Assembly: GCA_025210575.1 (NCBI GenBank)
Contig: JAOARK010000358.1
Location: forward strand, 1-7,053
Reading direction: 5' to 3'
Length of the DNA: 7,053 nt
DNA from: Schleiferiaceae bacterium
GTDB taxonomy: Bacteria > Bacteroidota > Bacteroidia > Flavobacteriales > Schleiferiaceae
The notes under the pieces were generated by a model. It was not told the origin of the DNA. It saw nothing but the letters and a program-made list of their open reading frames with translations, and searched no databases. The translations under genes were made by a program, and so were the position numbers. Below, one piece after another: positions 1 to 6,400 of this stretch (its first letter is position 1; the number at the start of each line of letters is the position of its first letter).

Positions 1-34
1 AGAACAGTAAAAATAATGCCGTTAGGGATTTCAT
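1..34 (-). CDS. Start of a probable exported protein (partial, runs off the left edge)
   Basis: On the minus strand an ATG at 34-32 shares bases with the rsmI stop codon TGA (33-31), giving the ATGA overlap typical of translationally coupled genes. The visible codons read MKSLTALFLLF: one lysine followed by a hydrophobic run, as at the start of a Sec signal peptide or an N-terminal membrane anchor. Only 11 codons are inside the window, so no cleavage site, lipobox or domain can be seen and no function can be assigned. It would be the third gene of the minus-strand operon. The open frame, the overlap and the signal-like residues support a real gene, but 34 bases cannot prove it. Confidence 0.55.
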   Translation of the reverse strand, partial: MKSLTALFLLF

Positions 35-705
35 TTTTTCGAGTTTTTGCCTTGTACTACTAATACAAACTCGCCTTTAGGTGCTTTTATTTTAAAATGT
101 TCCAGTACTTCAATAGCCGATCCTCGAATATGTTCTTCAAATTTCTTGGAAATCTCTCTCGAAACAGAAAGCAATCTTTCTTCGCCAAAGAAGGTGATAA
201 AGTCTCTAAGCGTTTTTAAGAGCTTATGTGGAGATTCATAAAAAACCATTGTTCTCGTCTCTTCAGCAAGAAAAGTAAGTCGAGTTTGTCTGCCTTTCTT
301 TACGGGTAAAAATCCTTCAAAAACAAATTTATCGTTTGGAAGACCACTCGCTACCAAGGCGGGGACAAACGCTGTTGCGCCTGGCAAACACTCCACTCGC
401 ACATTTTGTGCAATGCATTCGCGAACGAGGAGGAATCCAGGGTCTGAGATTGCTGGAGTACCGGCATCGCTGATCAAAGCAAAAGATTCTCCAGCAGCCA
501 TCCGCTTGGCTAATTGTTCTACCATTTTGTGCTCATTGTGCATATGGTGCGAGAGCATTGGTGTTTCAATCTCAAAGTGCTTGAGTAATTTTCCAGAAGT
601 ACGGGTGTCTTCAGCAAGGATTAAATTCACAGATTTTAAAACCTCCAATGCTCGAAGCGTAATGTCTTGCAAATTGCCCACAGGAGTGGGAACGAGATAA
701 AGCAT
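31..705 (-). CDS. rsmI: 16S rRNA (cytidine(1402)-2'-O)-methyltransferase RsmI
   Basis: This cytoplasmic SAM-dependent enzyme 2'-O-methylates C1402 of 16S rRNA in the ribosomal decoding centre. The 224-residue protein carries the family motifs in order: PTPVGNLQDITLRA (residues 7-20), AEDTR (31-35), SDAGTPAISDPG (79-90), LPGATA (107-112), ESPHK (157-161), SREISKKFEE (182-191) and GEFVLVVQG (211-219). These belong to the tetrapyrrole-methylase fold. It is shorter than the roughly 286-residue E. coli enzyme and lacks the extra C-terminal segment, which I take to be the normal short form of this phylum and not a truncation. The ATG (705-703) lies 2 nt after the stop of the upstream gene, so the two are very likely cotranscribed. 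Its stop overlaps the start of a further gene at the window edge. Confidence 0.95.
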   Translation of the reverse strand: MLYLVPTPVGNLQDITLRALEVLKSVNLILAEDTRTSGKLLKHFEIETPMLSHHMHNEHKMVEQLAKRMAAGESFALISDAGTPAISDPGFLLVRECIAQNVRVECLPGATAFVPALVASGLPNDKFVFEGFLPVKKGRQTRLTFLAEETRTMVFYESPHKLLKTLRDFITFFGEERLLSVSREISKKFEEHIRGSAIEVLEHFKIKAPKGEFVLVVQGKNSKK

Positions 706-707
706 TT

Positions 708-1520
708 TTAAGCGTATCTGTTTTCAAGTGATTCCATAAAGCGCTCTTCAAATTCTGGTTTGCCACCCCAGTTGTATTCAGGCTTTACAATGTGCTCAAT
801 AAAATTTTGTGCTTCGCTGTAATCGTTAAAAGAATTGAGTTGAGAAAGTACTCTATTGAAGTCTTCTTGACTTCCGTTGAAAAGATGTTTTACAAAAGCT
901 ATTCGGTCGTTTAAGCCAAACTTTATTGAATTTCCAGACAGTTTTTCATTTAACGATTTCTTAGCTTTTGAAGCTGCGGCCTTCTCCGCTATCGAAACTT
1001 TCGCTCCGCTACTTACCTTAATTGGAGTTTCTTCTTTTACTGGTGTTGGCTCAACCTTAGCAACGGGCTCGGGTTTTGGCGCCTCTTCTATTACAGTTTC
1101 GGGTTTATCTTCCATCTTTTCAACCTCTACAACAGGTGTAACGGGTTTGGGTTCTTCGTAAATAGAATCTGCTTCATGGTTAACAGGAGGACCTTGTGGA
1201 TCTGGTACACGTCTAATCTCTTCTCCTAGAATGGGTTCAGGAGTGGGCTCTTTAGCAATAGGTGTCTCTTTTGGTTTTGTCACAATTGGTTCTGCAGCGA
1301 TATCCACTTCTAGAGGTTCATTAGAAACAATGTTTTCTAATTTTTCTTTCACCTTTTTTTCGATGGACTCTAATTGCTGTTTGCGGTCGTCAAGATATTT
1401 CAATATTAAAAGCTGCTCGTGAAGATTACTTACTGCTTTCAACCATTCATTTGTATTTCTCTTTTCCGCTTGTAAAATTTCTAAACTTAATTCCTTCAGC
1501 GACTTAACAATATCTTCCAT
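708..1520 (-). CDS. Uncharacterised protein with helical N-terminus, Pro/Glu/Lys-rich linker and conserved-looking C-terminal domain
   Basis: I do not recognise a named function. The 270 residues fall into three parts. Residues 1-65 are charged and predicted helical, with a possible coiled coil around 45-63. Residues 66-170 form a low-complexity Pro/Glu/Val/Lys linker with repeated EP, KP and TP dipeptides, probably disordered. Residues 198-270 form a compact domain containing FGLNDRIAFVKHLF (201-214), a DFNRVLSQLN segment (220-229) and a tail rich in aromatic and acidic residues. From memory, this C-terminal pattern recurs in unannotated Bacteroidota proteins. There is no signal peptide or membrane segment, so it is probably cytoplasmic. 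It is the first gene of the minus-strand operon, 2 nt ahead of rsmI and divergent from tdk. The ATG at 1520-1518 is the natural start. Confidence 0.85.
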   Translation of the reverse strand: MEDIVKSLKELSLEILQAEKRNTNEWLKAVSNLHEQLLILKYLDDRKQQLESIEKKVKEKLENIVSNEPLEVDIAAEPIVTKPKETPIAKEPTPEPILGEEIRRVPDPQGPPVNHEADSIYEEPKPVTPVVEVEKMEDKPETVIEEAPKPEPVAKVEPTPVKEETPIKVSSGAKVSIAEKAAASKAKKSLNEKLSGNSIKFGLNDRIAFVKHLFNGSQEDFNRVLSQLNSFNDYSEAQNFIEHIVKPEYNWGGKPEFEERFMESLENRYA

Positions 1521-1558
1521 CTCTTTATTTGTAGTAAACGTTTGGGGGTCTATTTTAT

Positions 1559-1567
1559 TAGATTTGC
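1559..1567 (+). promoter_or_regulatory. Putative Bacteroidota -7 promoter element for tdk
   Basis: TAGATTTGC is an exact match to the TAnnTTTG(C) -7 box used by the primary sigma factor of this phylum. Transcription from it would begin near 1573, leaving a leader of about 26 nt before the ATG at 1599. The -33 TTG is not well placed: TTTG at 1541-1544 is 14 bases upstream and TTTG at 1528-1531 is 27, against the usual 17-23. The element therefore rests on the -7 box and its position. It lies in the 78-bp divergent gap; I found no equally good box for the opposite operon. Confidence 0.55.
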
Positions 1568-1598
1568 TTCTTTACAGAAAGCGGTTGAAAGTACAAAA

Positions 1599-2180
1599 AT
1601 GTTTCTTGAAAATACATTGAAAGGAGAGTCGCAAAGCGGCTGGATAGAAGTAGTAACGGGCTCAATGTTTTCGGGTAAAACCGAAGAATTATTGAGACGA
1701 ATTAATAGAGCGGTAATTGCCAAACAATCTATTCTGATATTTAAGCCAGCGGTAGATACCCGATATGAGGTAGATCGCGTTGTCTCTCACAACAAAAATG
1801 CAGTTGATTCTATTTGTGTTTCTTCTTCTAAAGAGATATTGGCATTAGCTAAAGATGTTGAAGTTGTAGGGGTTGATGAAGCTCAATTTTTTGATGATGA
1901 TATTGTTGAAGTTTGTAATGCTTTGGCGGATAGTGGGAAGCGAGTAATTGTTGCCGGTCTCGATATGGATTATTCTGGGAAACCCTTCGGTCCAATGCCT
2001 AATCTAATGGCCATTGCAGAATACGTTACAAAAGTTCATGCCATTTGTACGCAAACAGGAATGCTGGCAAATTATTCATTTCGTAAATCAAGTTCAGAGG
2101 ATCAAATTGAACTTGGAGAAAAAGACAAATACGAACCTTTGAGTAGAACGGCATTTGTAAATATGAAAGGTCGAGGCTAA
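1599..2180 (+). CDS. tdk: Thymidine kinase (type II)
   Basis: It phosphorylates thymidine to dTMP with ATP in the cytoplasmic nucleotide-salvage pathway. From the ATG at 1599 the protein has 193 residues. It shows the P-loop GSMFSGKT (21-28), the DEAQFF motif (93-98) with the family's catalytic glutamate at E94, and the substrate-side segment GLDMDYSGKPFGPMP (120-134). I prefer this ATG to the in-frame TTG at 1542. MFLENT matches how family members of this phylum begin, and the TTG lies upstream of the likely promoter. Type II kinases usually bind a structural zinc through two Cys pairs. Here only C150 remains: T153 replaces its partner, and the second pair is replaced in the SRTAF segment (182-186). 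The gene is followed without a gap by murF-alr. Confidence 0.95.
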   Translation: MFLENTLKGESQSGWIEVVTGSMFSGKTEELLRRINRAVIAKQSILIFKPAVDTRYEVDRVVSHNKNAVDSICVSSSKEILALAKDVEVVGVDEAQFFDDDIVEVCNALADSGKRVIVAGLDMDYSGKPFGPMPNLMAIAEYVTKVHAICTQTGMLANYSFRKSSSEDQIELGEKDKYEPLSRTAFVNMKGRG

Positions 2181-4640
2181 TTGGCATTGCAATTCTCTAT
2201 ACAAGATGTGCTCAACATAACCAAAGGAGCTTTACTGCAAGGAAATGCAGAGCAGAATATTGCACGTTTTAGTACAGATTCTAGAAAAGTAATTGATGCC
2301 GCTGAGAGTTTGTTTGTGGCCTTAGTGACTCCAACCAATGATGGACATAATTACGTCAATGATGCATATGCCAAAGGAGTAAAATCCTTTCTGGTATCAA
2401 AAGAACTTCGATTGCCAGAAGATGCACTTGTTATTCAAGTAGAAGATACTTTACAGGCACTTCAAGATTTAGCCGCAGCGCATAGAGCAAAATTTGATTT
2501 TCCGGTAATCGGTATTACAGGAAGCAACGGTAAGACCATTGTCAAAGAGTGGTTATTTCAGCTTCTACATGAGGAGTTCAATATCGTGAGAAGCCCAAAG
2601 AGCTATAACTCTCAAGTCGGTGTGCCTTTGTCGTTGAGTTTAATAGAAGATTTCCATACGCTAGCCATTATAGAAGCAGGAATATCTCAGCCCAAGGAAA
2701 TGGTTCGATTGGCTAAAATGATCCAACCAACTATTGGAATTTTAACCAATCTGAAAGAGGCGCATAGCGAAGGTTTTGTGAACAATGCTCAAAAATTGCA
2801 AGAAAAAATAAAGTTGTTTTCATCCGTTGATACCATAATTTTTGATGGAGATGACCAAGCCATTTTACATAGCATTGAAGAAAAATTCCCTGAAAAGGAA
2901 TTGAAATATTGGAGTAAAGAGGATAGGGGTGAGCTTCGCCAAGTAGAGTGGTCAGTGTCAGAAGGAAAAACTTCCATTTCTGGAGTTTATAAAGGACAAA
3001 GTTTAAAAATATCTATTCCCTTTGATGACGAAGCAAGCATTGAAAATGCGATTCACGCTTGGTTAATGGCTTTGGAATTGGGAATGTCTCCCGATAAAGT
3101 GGCTGCAAAAATGATGAGTCTTCAATCTGTTGAGATGCGTTTGAGTATGGTTCATGGAAGAAATGGTAGCATACTCATTTCAGATTACTATAATTCTGAC
3201 CCTAGTTCGTTGCGCATTGCACTGAACAGCCTGAATAACCAAAGAGTTTCTGGAGAAAAGATTGTGGTCTTATCTGCCTTTGAGCAGATTGAAGGTAGCG
3301 CAGAATTCTATGATAAGATGTTTGAGTTGATTCATAGTTATCAGTTAGATGAGATGTATTTGGTTGGTTCGGAGTGGAAGGGCTTCGAGGGAAGATCCAA
3401 TACGACTTGGTTTTCGAATGTTCAAGAATTGTTATTGCATTTCAGCAATAAAAGAATTGATGGTTCGGCAATTCTAATTAAAGGGGCACGGAGATATGCC
3501 TTAGAGAAATTGGCCGATGCGCTAACAGATAAAAAACATGAGACGTTTCTAGAAGTGACTTTGGAGGCGATGGTTCACAATCTGAACTATTTCAAATCTC
3601 TTCTTCCAAAAACAACAAAGGTCATGGCTATGGTCAAAGCTTTTTCTTATGGAAGTGGAAGTTCTGAAGTAGCTTCGTTGTTGCAATTTCATGATGTAGA
3701 CTACTTAGGGGTTGCCTACATTGAAGAGGGTGTGGCATTGCGTAATTCTGGAATCAATTTGCCTATAATGGTAATGAATCCTTCTATAGATGGAATGACC
3801 AAATTGTTAAAGTATCAGCTAGAGCCTGAGATTTATAGTCTAGATCTACTTTCGGCTTTTCTTGATGTCATTGAACAAGAACAAGACCCAAAGGCAAGAT
3901 TTAGTATTCATATCAAGATCGATACTGGAATGCATCGTCTTGGATTGAGCAAGGAAGATGTTGAATTGCTGCCGGTAATGCTGCATAGAGATGCGCGTGT
4001 TGAAGTAAAAAGTGGATTTACCCATTTAGCGGGAGCGGATGAAATGCAGTTTGATGAATTCTCAAAAGAACAGCTTGATCTCTTTGAGGGGATCATTAAC
4101 AGACTTGAGCGAGACTTAGGTTATGCGATTATCAAACATGCGTTGAATTCGGCAGGAGTAGTGCGTTTTCCAGAAAGGGCAATGGATATGGTGCGTTTGG
4201 GAATTGGACTTTATGGTATCGATTCGTCTCAAACCATTCAAAAAAAGTTGCAACCTGTAAGTCGATTTATCACCCATGTTTCTCAAGTAAAAATGGTCCT
4301 CGCAGGACAAAGTGTTGGGTATAGTCGCGGCTTCATAGCTAAGAACGATACAAAAATTGCCACCCTTCCTGTGGGTTATGCAGATGGTTATTTTAGAGCA
4401 TTAGGTAAGGGTAAAGCTGAGGTCCTAATTAATGGCCAGCGTTGCAAAGTAATCGGTAATGTCTGCATGGATATGCTCATGGTGGATGTTACTCATTTAG
4501 AGGTGGAAAAAGGAGATGAGGTTGAGCTTTTTGGGAATCAGATCACTGTAAACGAACTTGCTCAAATAGCAGAAACTATTCCTTATGAAATGCTCGTACA
4601 CATCTCTTCAAGAGTTCCTCGAGTTTATTTGCATGCCTAA
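2181..4640 (+). CDS. murF-alr: Bifunctional UDP-MurNAc-tripeptide:D-Ala-D-Ala ligase / alanine racemase (MurF-Alr fusion)
   Basis: The 819-residue cytoplasmic protein joins two peptidoglycan-precursor enzymes. Residues 1-450 are MurF, which adds D-Ala-D-Ala to UDP-MurNAc-tripeptide using ATP. It shows the P-loop GITGSNGKT (111-119), IEAGISQPKEM (164-174), TNLKEAHSEGF (189-199), SVEMRL (316-321) and DYYNSDPSSL (335-344). Residues 455-819 are a PLP-dependent alanine racemase making D-alanine. The PLP lysine is K486 in MVKAFSYGSG, followed by GMHRLG (583-588), HALNSAG (653-659), RLGIGLYG (672-679), the catalytic tyrosine Y714 in VGYSRG, YADGY (733-737) and CMDM (762-765). The start is TTG, directly after the tdk TAA; the first in-frame ATG lies beyond the P-loop. 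A second TTG at 2187 is an alternative. The stop overlaps the comF stop on the other strand. Confidence 0.95.
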   Translation: MALQFSIQDVLNITKGALLQGNAEQNIARFSTDSRKVIDAAESLFVALVTPTNDGHNYVNDAYAKGVKSFLVSKELRLPEDALVIQVEDTLQALQDLAAAHRAKFDFPVIGITGSNGKTIVKEWLFQLLHEEFNIVRSPKSYNSQVGVPLSLSLIEDFHTLAIIEAGISQPKEMVRLAKMIQPTIGILTNLKEAHSEGFVNNAQKLQEKIKLFSSVDTIIFDGDDQAILHSIEEKFPEKELKYWSKEDRGELRQVEWSVSEGKTSISGVYKGQSLKISIPFDDEASIENAIHAWLMALELGMSPDKVAAKMMSLQSVEMRLSMVHGRNGSILISDYYNSDPSSLRIALNSLNNQRVSGEKIVVLSAFEQIEGSAEFYDKMFELIHSYQLDEMYLVGSEWKGFEGRSNTTWFSNVQELLLHFSNKRIDGSAILIKGARRYALEKLADALTDKKHETFLEVTLEAMVHNLNYFKSLLPKTTKVMAMVKAFSYGSGSSEVASLLQFHDVDYLGVAYIEEGVALRNSGINLPIMVMNPSIDGMTKLLKYQLEPEIYSLDLLSAFLDVIEQEQDPKARFSIHIKIDTGMHRLGLSKEDVELLPVMLHRDARVEVKSGFTHLAGADEMQFDEFSKEQLDLFEGIINRLERDLGYAIIKHALNSAGVVRFPERAMDMVRLGIGLYGIDSSQTIQKKLQPVSRFITHVSQVKMVLAGQSVGYSRGFIAKNDTKIATLPVGYADGYFRALGKGKAEVLINGQRCKVIGNVCMDMLMVDVTHLEVEKGDEVELFGNQITVNELAQIAETIPYEMLVHISSRVPRVYLHA

Positions 4641-4647
4641 TCGGCAT
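4633..4647. other. Small inverted repeat at the convergent murF-alr / comF 3' ends
   Basis: ATGCC (4633-4637) and GGCAT (4643-4647) form a perfect 5-bp stem around a 5-nt TAATC loop that contains the stop codon of murF-alr. A weak hairpin here could help end transcription in both directions, but there is no U-run on either side and the stem is short. I would not call it a terminator on sequence alone. Confidence 0.2.
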
Positions 4648-5341
4648 ACGCTAAGGTTGCTATTCCAATTTTAATTTCCCTATTTTTTAATAGCGCCATT
4701 GCACAGGCCTCTAAAGTAGATCCAGTGGTAAGCGTATCATCTACAATCCATATGTACTCATAGGTATGCTTTCTTGTAGAAGTAAAAATGTCCTTTACAT
4801 TTTCCCATCTGTTGTAGCGAGATAATTTGGTTTGACTAGGGTTTTCTTTTATGCGTTCTACAATACTGTCGGCAATCGGGATATCAAAGACCTTGCACAT
4901 GCCTTTTGCAATATGCCAACTCTGATTGTACCCCCTGATCTTCTCTTTGTTGGGGTGCAACGGAACTGGGAGAATGGCGTCTGGGGTTTGAACTTTTCCT
5001 ATTAAGCGTTTGGCAAACATGACTCCCAGTTTTTCGCCAATATCGGTACGGCCACTGTATTTAAGATGGTGAATTAAATTTTGTGCCAGCCCATCCTTGG
5101 TGAAAATCATAAAACTGGTGCCAAACTCAATTTTTAACCTTCCTTTAACCAATGCCGTAATGGGATTCTCGTTGTGTAAGAGATAAGGCGCAATAGGCAA
5201 CTTTAATTCACACTCAAGGCAAAGCCAAAGCTCATCACTTAGAAGAGGATTTTTACACCCAGGGCACTCTTGAGGAAAGATGAGATTGGCCAAAGATGTT
5301 AACCAAGACTTAAGGTTTATTGATTCTGTTAAAGTGTTCAT
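4637..5341 (-). CDS. comF: ComF family protein (phosphoribosyltransferase-like, amidophosphoribosyltransferase-type fold)
   Basis: The 234-residue protein has the ComF layout. An N-terminal zinc finger has two Cys pairs, C26-P-G-C29 and C41-L-E-C44. The central segment PVPLHPNKEKIRGYNQ (125-140) is followed by QTKLSRYNRWENVKDIF (170-186). The C-terminal PRPP-binding loop is VDDTLTTGST (200-209). In transformable bacteria ComF is needed for DNA uptake or later handling of incoming DNA and works with other competence proteins; the reaction it catalyses, if any, is not settled. Many Bacteroidota carry it with no shown competence, so the role here is an inference. The ATG at 5341-5339 is 53 bp from the divergent coiled-coil gene. 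The TAG stop (4639-4637) overlaps the 3' end of murF-alr by 4 bp. Confidence 0.9.
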   Translation of the reverse strand: MNTLTESINLKSWLTSLANLIFPQECPGCKNPLLSDELWLCLECELKLPIAPYLLHNENPITALVKGRLKIEFGTSFMIFTKDGLAQNLIHHLKYSGRTDIGEKLGVMFAKRLIGKVQTPDAILPVPLHPNKEKIRGYNQSWHIAKGMCKVFDIPIADSIVERIKENPSQTKLSRYNRWENVKDIFTSTRKHTYEYIWIVDDTLTTGSTLEACAMALLKNREIKIGIATLAYAD

Positions 5342-5347
5342 TTAGTT

Positions 5348-5356
5348 TACATTTGC
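5348..5356 (+). promoter_or_regulatory. Putative -7 promoter element for the coiled-coil protein gene
   Basis: TACATTTGC matches the TAnnTTTG(C) consensus exactly. Initiation near 5362 would give a leader of roughly 33 nt before the ATG at 5395. A clean -33 TTG at the usual distance is missing: CTG at 5326-5328 is 19 bases upstream and TTG at 5320-5322 is 25 bases upstream, both inside the comF start region. Confidence 0.55.
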
Positions 5357-5372
5357 CGCTATTAAGTTAACT

Positions 5373-5406
5373 CAAATTATAAACTCGTTGTTTTATGGAA
5401 GAACAA
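5373..5406 (-). promoter_or_regulatory. Possible comF promoter
   Basis: Read on the minus strand, TTG (5406-5404) is followed after 22 bases by TATAATTTG (5381-5373), which is TA-N3-TTTG, one base longer than the usual spacing within the -7 box. It sits about 32 bp ahead of the comF ATG. It is an imperfect match, and the TTG lies inside the opposite coding region. Confidence 0.3.
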
Positions 5407-6273
5407 AAGAAAAGTAACAGTCCTAAGATTATTATCGGGATCTTATTACTTGTTGTAGCAGTTTTGGCTTATATGCTAACTAGTACCAAAGGAGAATTAT
5501 CAGATGTAGGTCAAGAGAAAGAACGCCTCATATTTGATCTAGAACAGATGAAAAGTAATCTAGAAGATCGCGAAAGTGAGAATGATAGTCTAGATGCATA
5601 CATCGTAGCAGAGATTGCTAGGCTTCAAATGGTGATAGACTCAGTAGAAAGTGTAAATGAAGCTGATGCAAAAGCGATCAAGCGTTATAAGAATAGCGTT
5701 TGGGCCTATAAACAAAGAGAAAAGAAATTCATCAGCCAGATTGACTCTATTAACGCAGCTTACGAAGTGATGCGCATGGAGAAAGAAAAAGCGGAAATGA
5801 ATTTGTTTGAAGAGCAACAACGTAACATGGAGTTGAATGCTGAAAACCGTGAGCTTCAAAGAGATGTAGCCGTGGGAAGTATGCTGCAGGCAACAACAGT
5901 TGAAGCGAAAGGTGTGAAAGTTTACAAAAGTGGTAAACTAAAAGAAACGGTTAGAGCACGTAGAGCAACAAGAATAACTACTTGTGCAACCATTGCAAAG
6001 AATCCATTGGCTGAAGCGGGAACAAGAGAGGTGTATGTTAGAATTACGACCTCAGAGAATACGGTATTGGCTGCTCAAGGCGAAGATGAAAAATCATTTG
6101 AATTCAATGGTCAGCCTTTGATCTATTCCGCTAAAGCGGAGGTAGATTATCAAAATGAAAACACCATGGTTTGTGTGAATTTTGATAAAGAAGACTTTGC
6201 TAAAGGAGAGTATAACATCGAGATGTTTACCGAAGGTTACAAAGTTGGTGAGACGAAGTTGACTTTGAAATAG
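5395..6273 (+). CDS. Uncharacterised membrane-anchored coiled-coil protein
   Basis: The protein has 292 residues. A short charged N-terminus is followed by one hydrophobic segment at 11-28 (from KIIIGILLLV), which is not followed by a lipobox or clear cleavage site and so looks like a signal anchor. Residues 35-157 are rich in Glu, Lys, Gln, Asn and Leu with heptad-like spacing, and should form a long coiled coil projecting into the periplasm. Residues 165-292 look like a compact beta-rich domain, including TTCATIAKNPLAEAGTREVYV (the stretch at 195-215) and a C-terminal strand pair ending in GETKLTLK. From memory, similar unnamed proteins are common in Bacteroidota and are sometimes mislabelled as chromosome-segregation proteins because of the coiled coil. 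It has its own promoter-like box and a strong terminator, so it appears to be a single-gene unit. Function unknown. Confidence 0.85.
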   Translation: MEEQKKSNSPKIIIGILLLVVAVLAYMLTSTKGELSDVGQEKERLIFDLEQMKSNLEDRESENDSLDAYIVAEIARLQMVIDSVESVNEADAKAIKRYKNSVWAYKQREKKFISQIDSINAAYEVMRMEKEKAEMNLFEEQQRNMELNAENRELQRDVAVGSMLQATTVEAKGVKVYKSGKLKETVRARRATRITTCATIAKNPLAEAGTREVYVRITTSENTVLAAQGEDEKSFEFNGQPLIYSAKAEVDYQNENTMVCVNFDKEDFAKGEYNIEMFTEGYKVGETKLTLK

Positions 6274-6294
6274 ACTTTCAATAATCAAATAATG

Positions 6295-6320
6295 AAAGGG
6301 CGCTGTTAGCGCCCTTTTTT
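6295..6320 (+). terminator. Rho-independent terminator
   Basis: AAAGGGCGCT (6295-6304) pairs perfectly with AGCGCCCTTT (6308-6317) around a GTT loop, with a GC-rich core. It is followed by a T-run through 6320. It lies 22 bases after the stop of the coiled-coil gene and should end that transcript before the rhodanese operon. Confidence 0.93.
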
Positions 6321-6337
6321 GTTGAATAGTGTTGAGT

Positions 6338-6391
6338 TTTGCTTTTTGTGATTTACGTTACATTTAGTCTTTTGTTACAACCTCATATTTG
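6338..6391 (+). promoter_or_regulatory. Putative promoter region of the rhodanese operon
   Basis: A separate promoter is expected here because a strong terminator precedes the operon. Two near-matches to the Bacteroidota consensus are visible. TTTG (6338-6341) lies 17 bases before TACATTTA (6359-6366), one mismatch from TAnnTTTG, and would give a leader of about 29 nt to the ATG at 6401. CATATTTG (6384-6391), also one mismatch, would give an almost leaderless message. The first has the better -33 spacing. Confidence 0.35.
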
Positions 6392-6400
6392 CCGAAAATT

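Noticed and set aside
413..700. Open frame of 95 codons on the plus strand.
   Set aside because: It is wholly antisense to rsmI, whose motifs run through the same bases, and its translation resembles no protein.
877..1161. Ser/Thr/Gly-rich open frame on the plus strand, resembling a low-complexity surface protein.
   Set aside because: It is the antisense shadow of the Pro/Glu/Lys-rich linker in the 708-1520 gene; its composition is explained by that linker.
1021..1330. Possible DNA tandem repeat in the Pro/Glu/Lys-rich linker region.
   Set aside because: The protein has recurrent EP, KP and TP dipeptides, but the DNA shows no regular repeat unit; this is low-complexity protein sequence and not a repeat array.
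1542..1598. In-frame TTG at 1542 as the start of thymidine kinase, adding 19 residues.
   Set aside because: It lies upstream of the likely -7 promoter box (1559-1567), so it would not be in the transcript. The ATG at 1599 gives the MFLENT start expected for the family in this phylum.
4116..4310. Minus-strand open frame inside murF-alr.
   Set aside because: It is antisense to conserved racemase motifs and has no promoter or family resemblance.
6389..6400. In-frame TTG at 6389 as the start of the first rhodanese.
   Set aside because: It sits within a CATATTTG promoter-like box and adds only four residues; an ATG with an A-rich leader follows at 6401.
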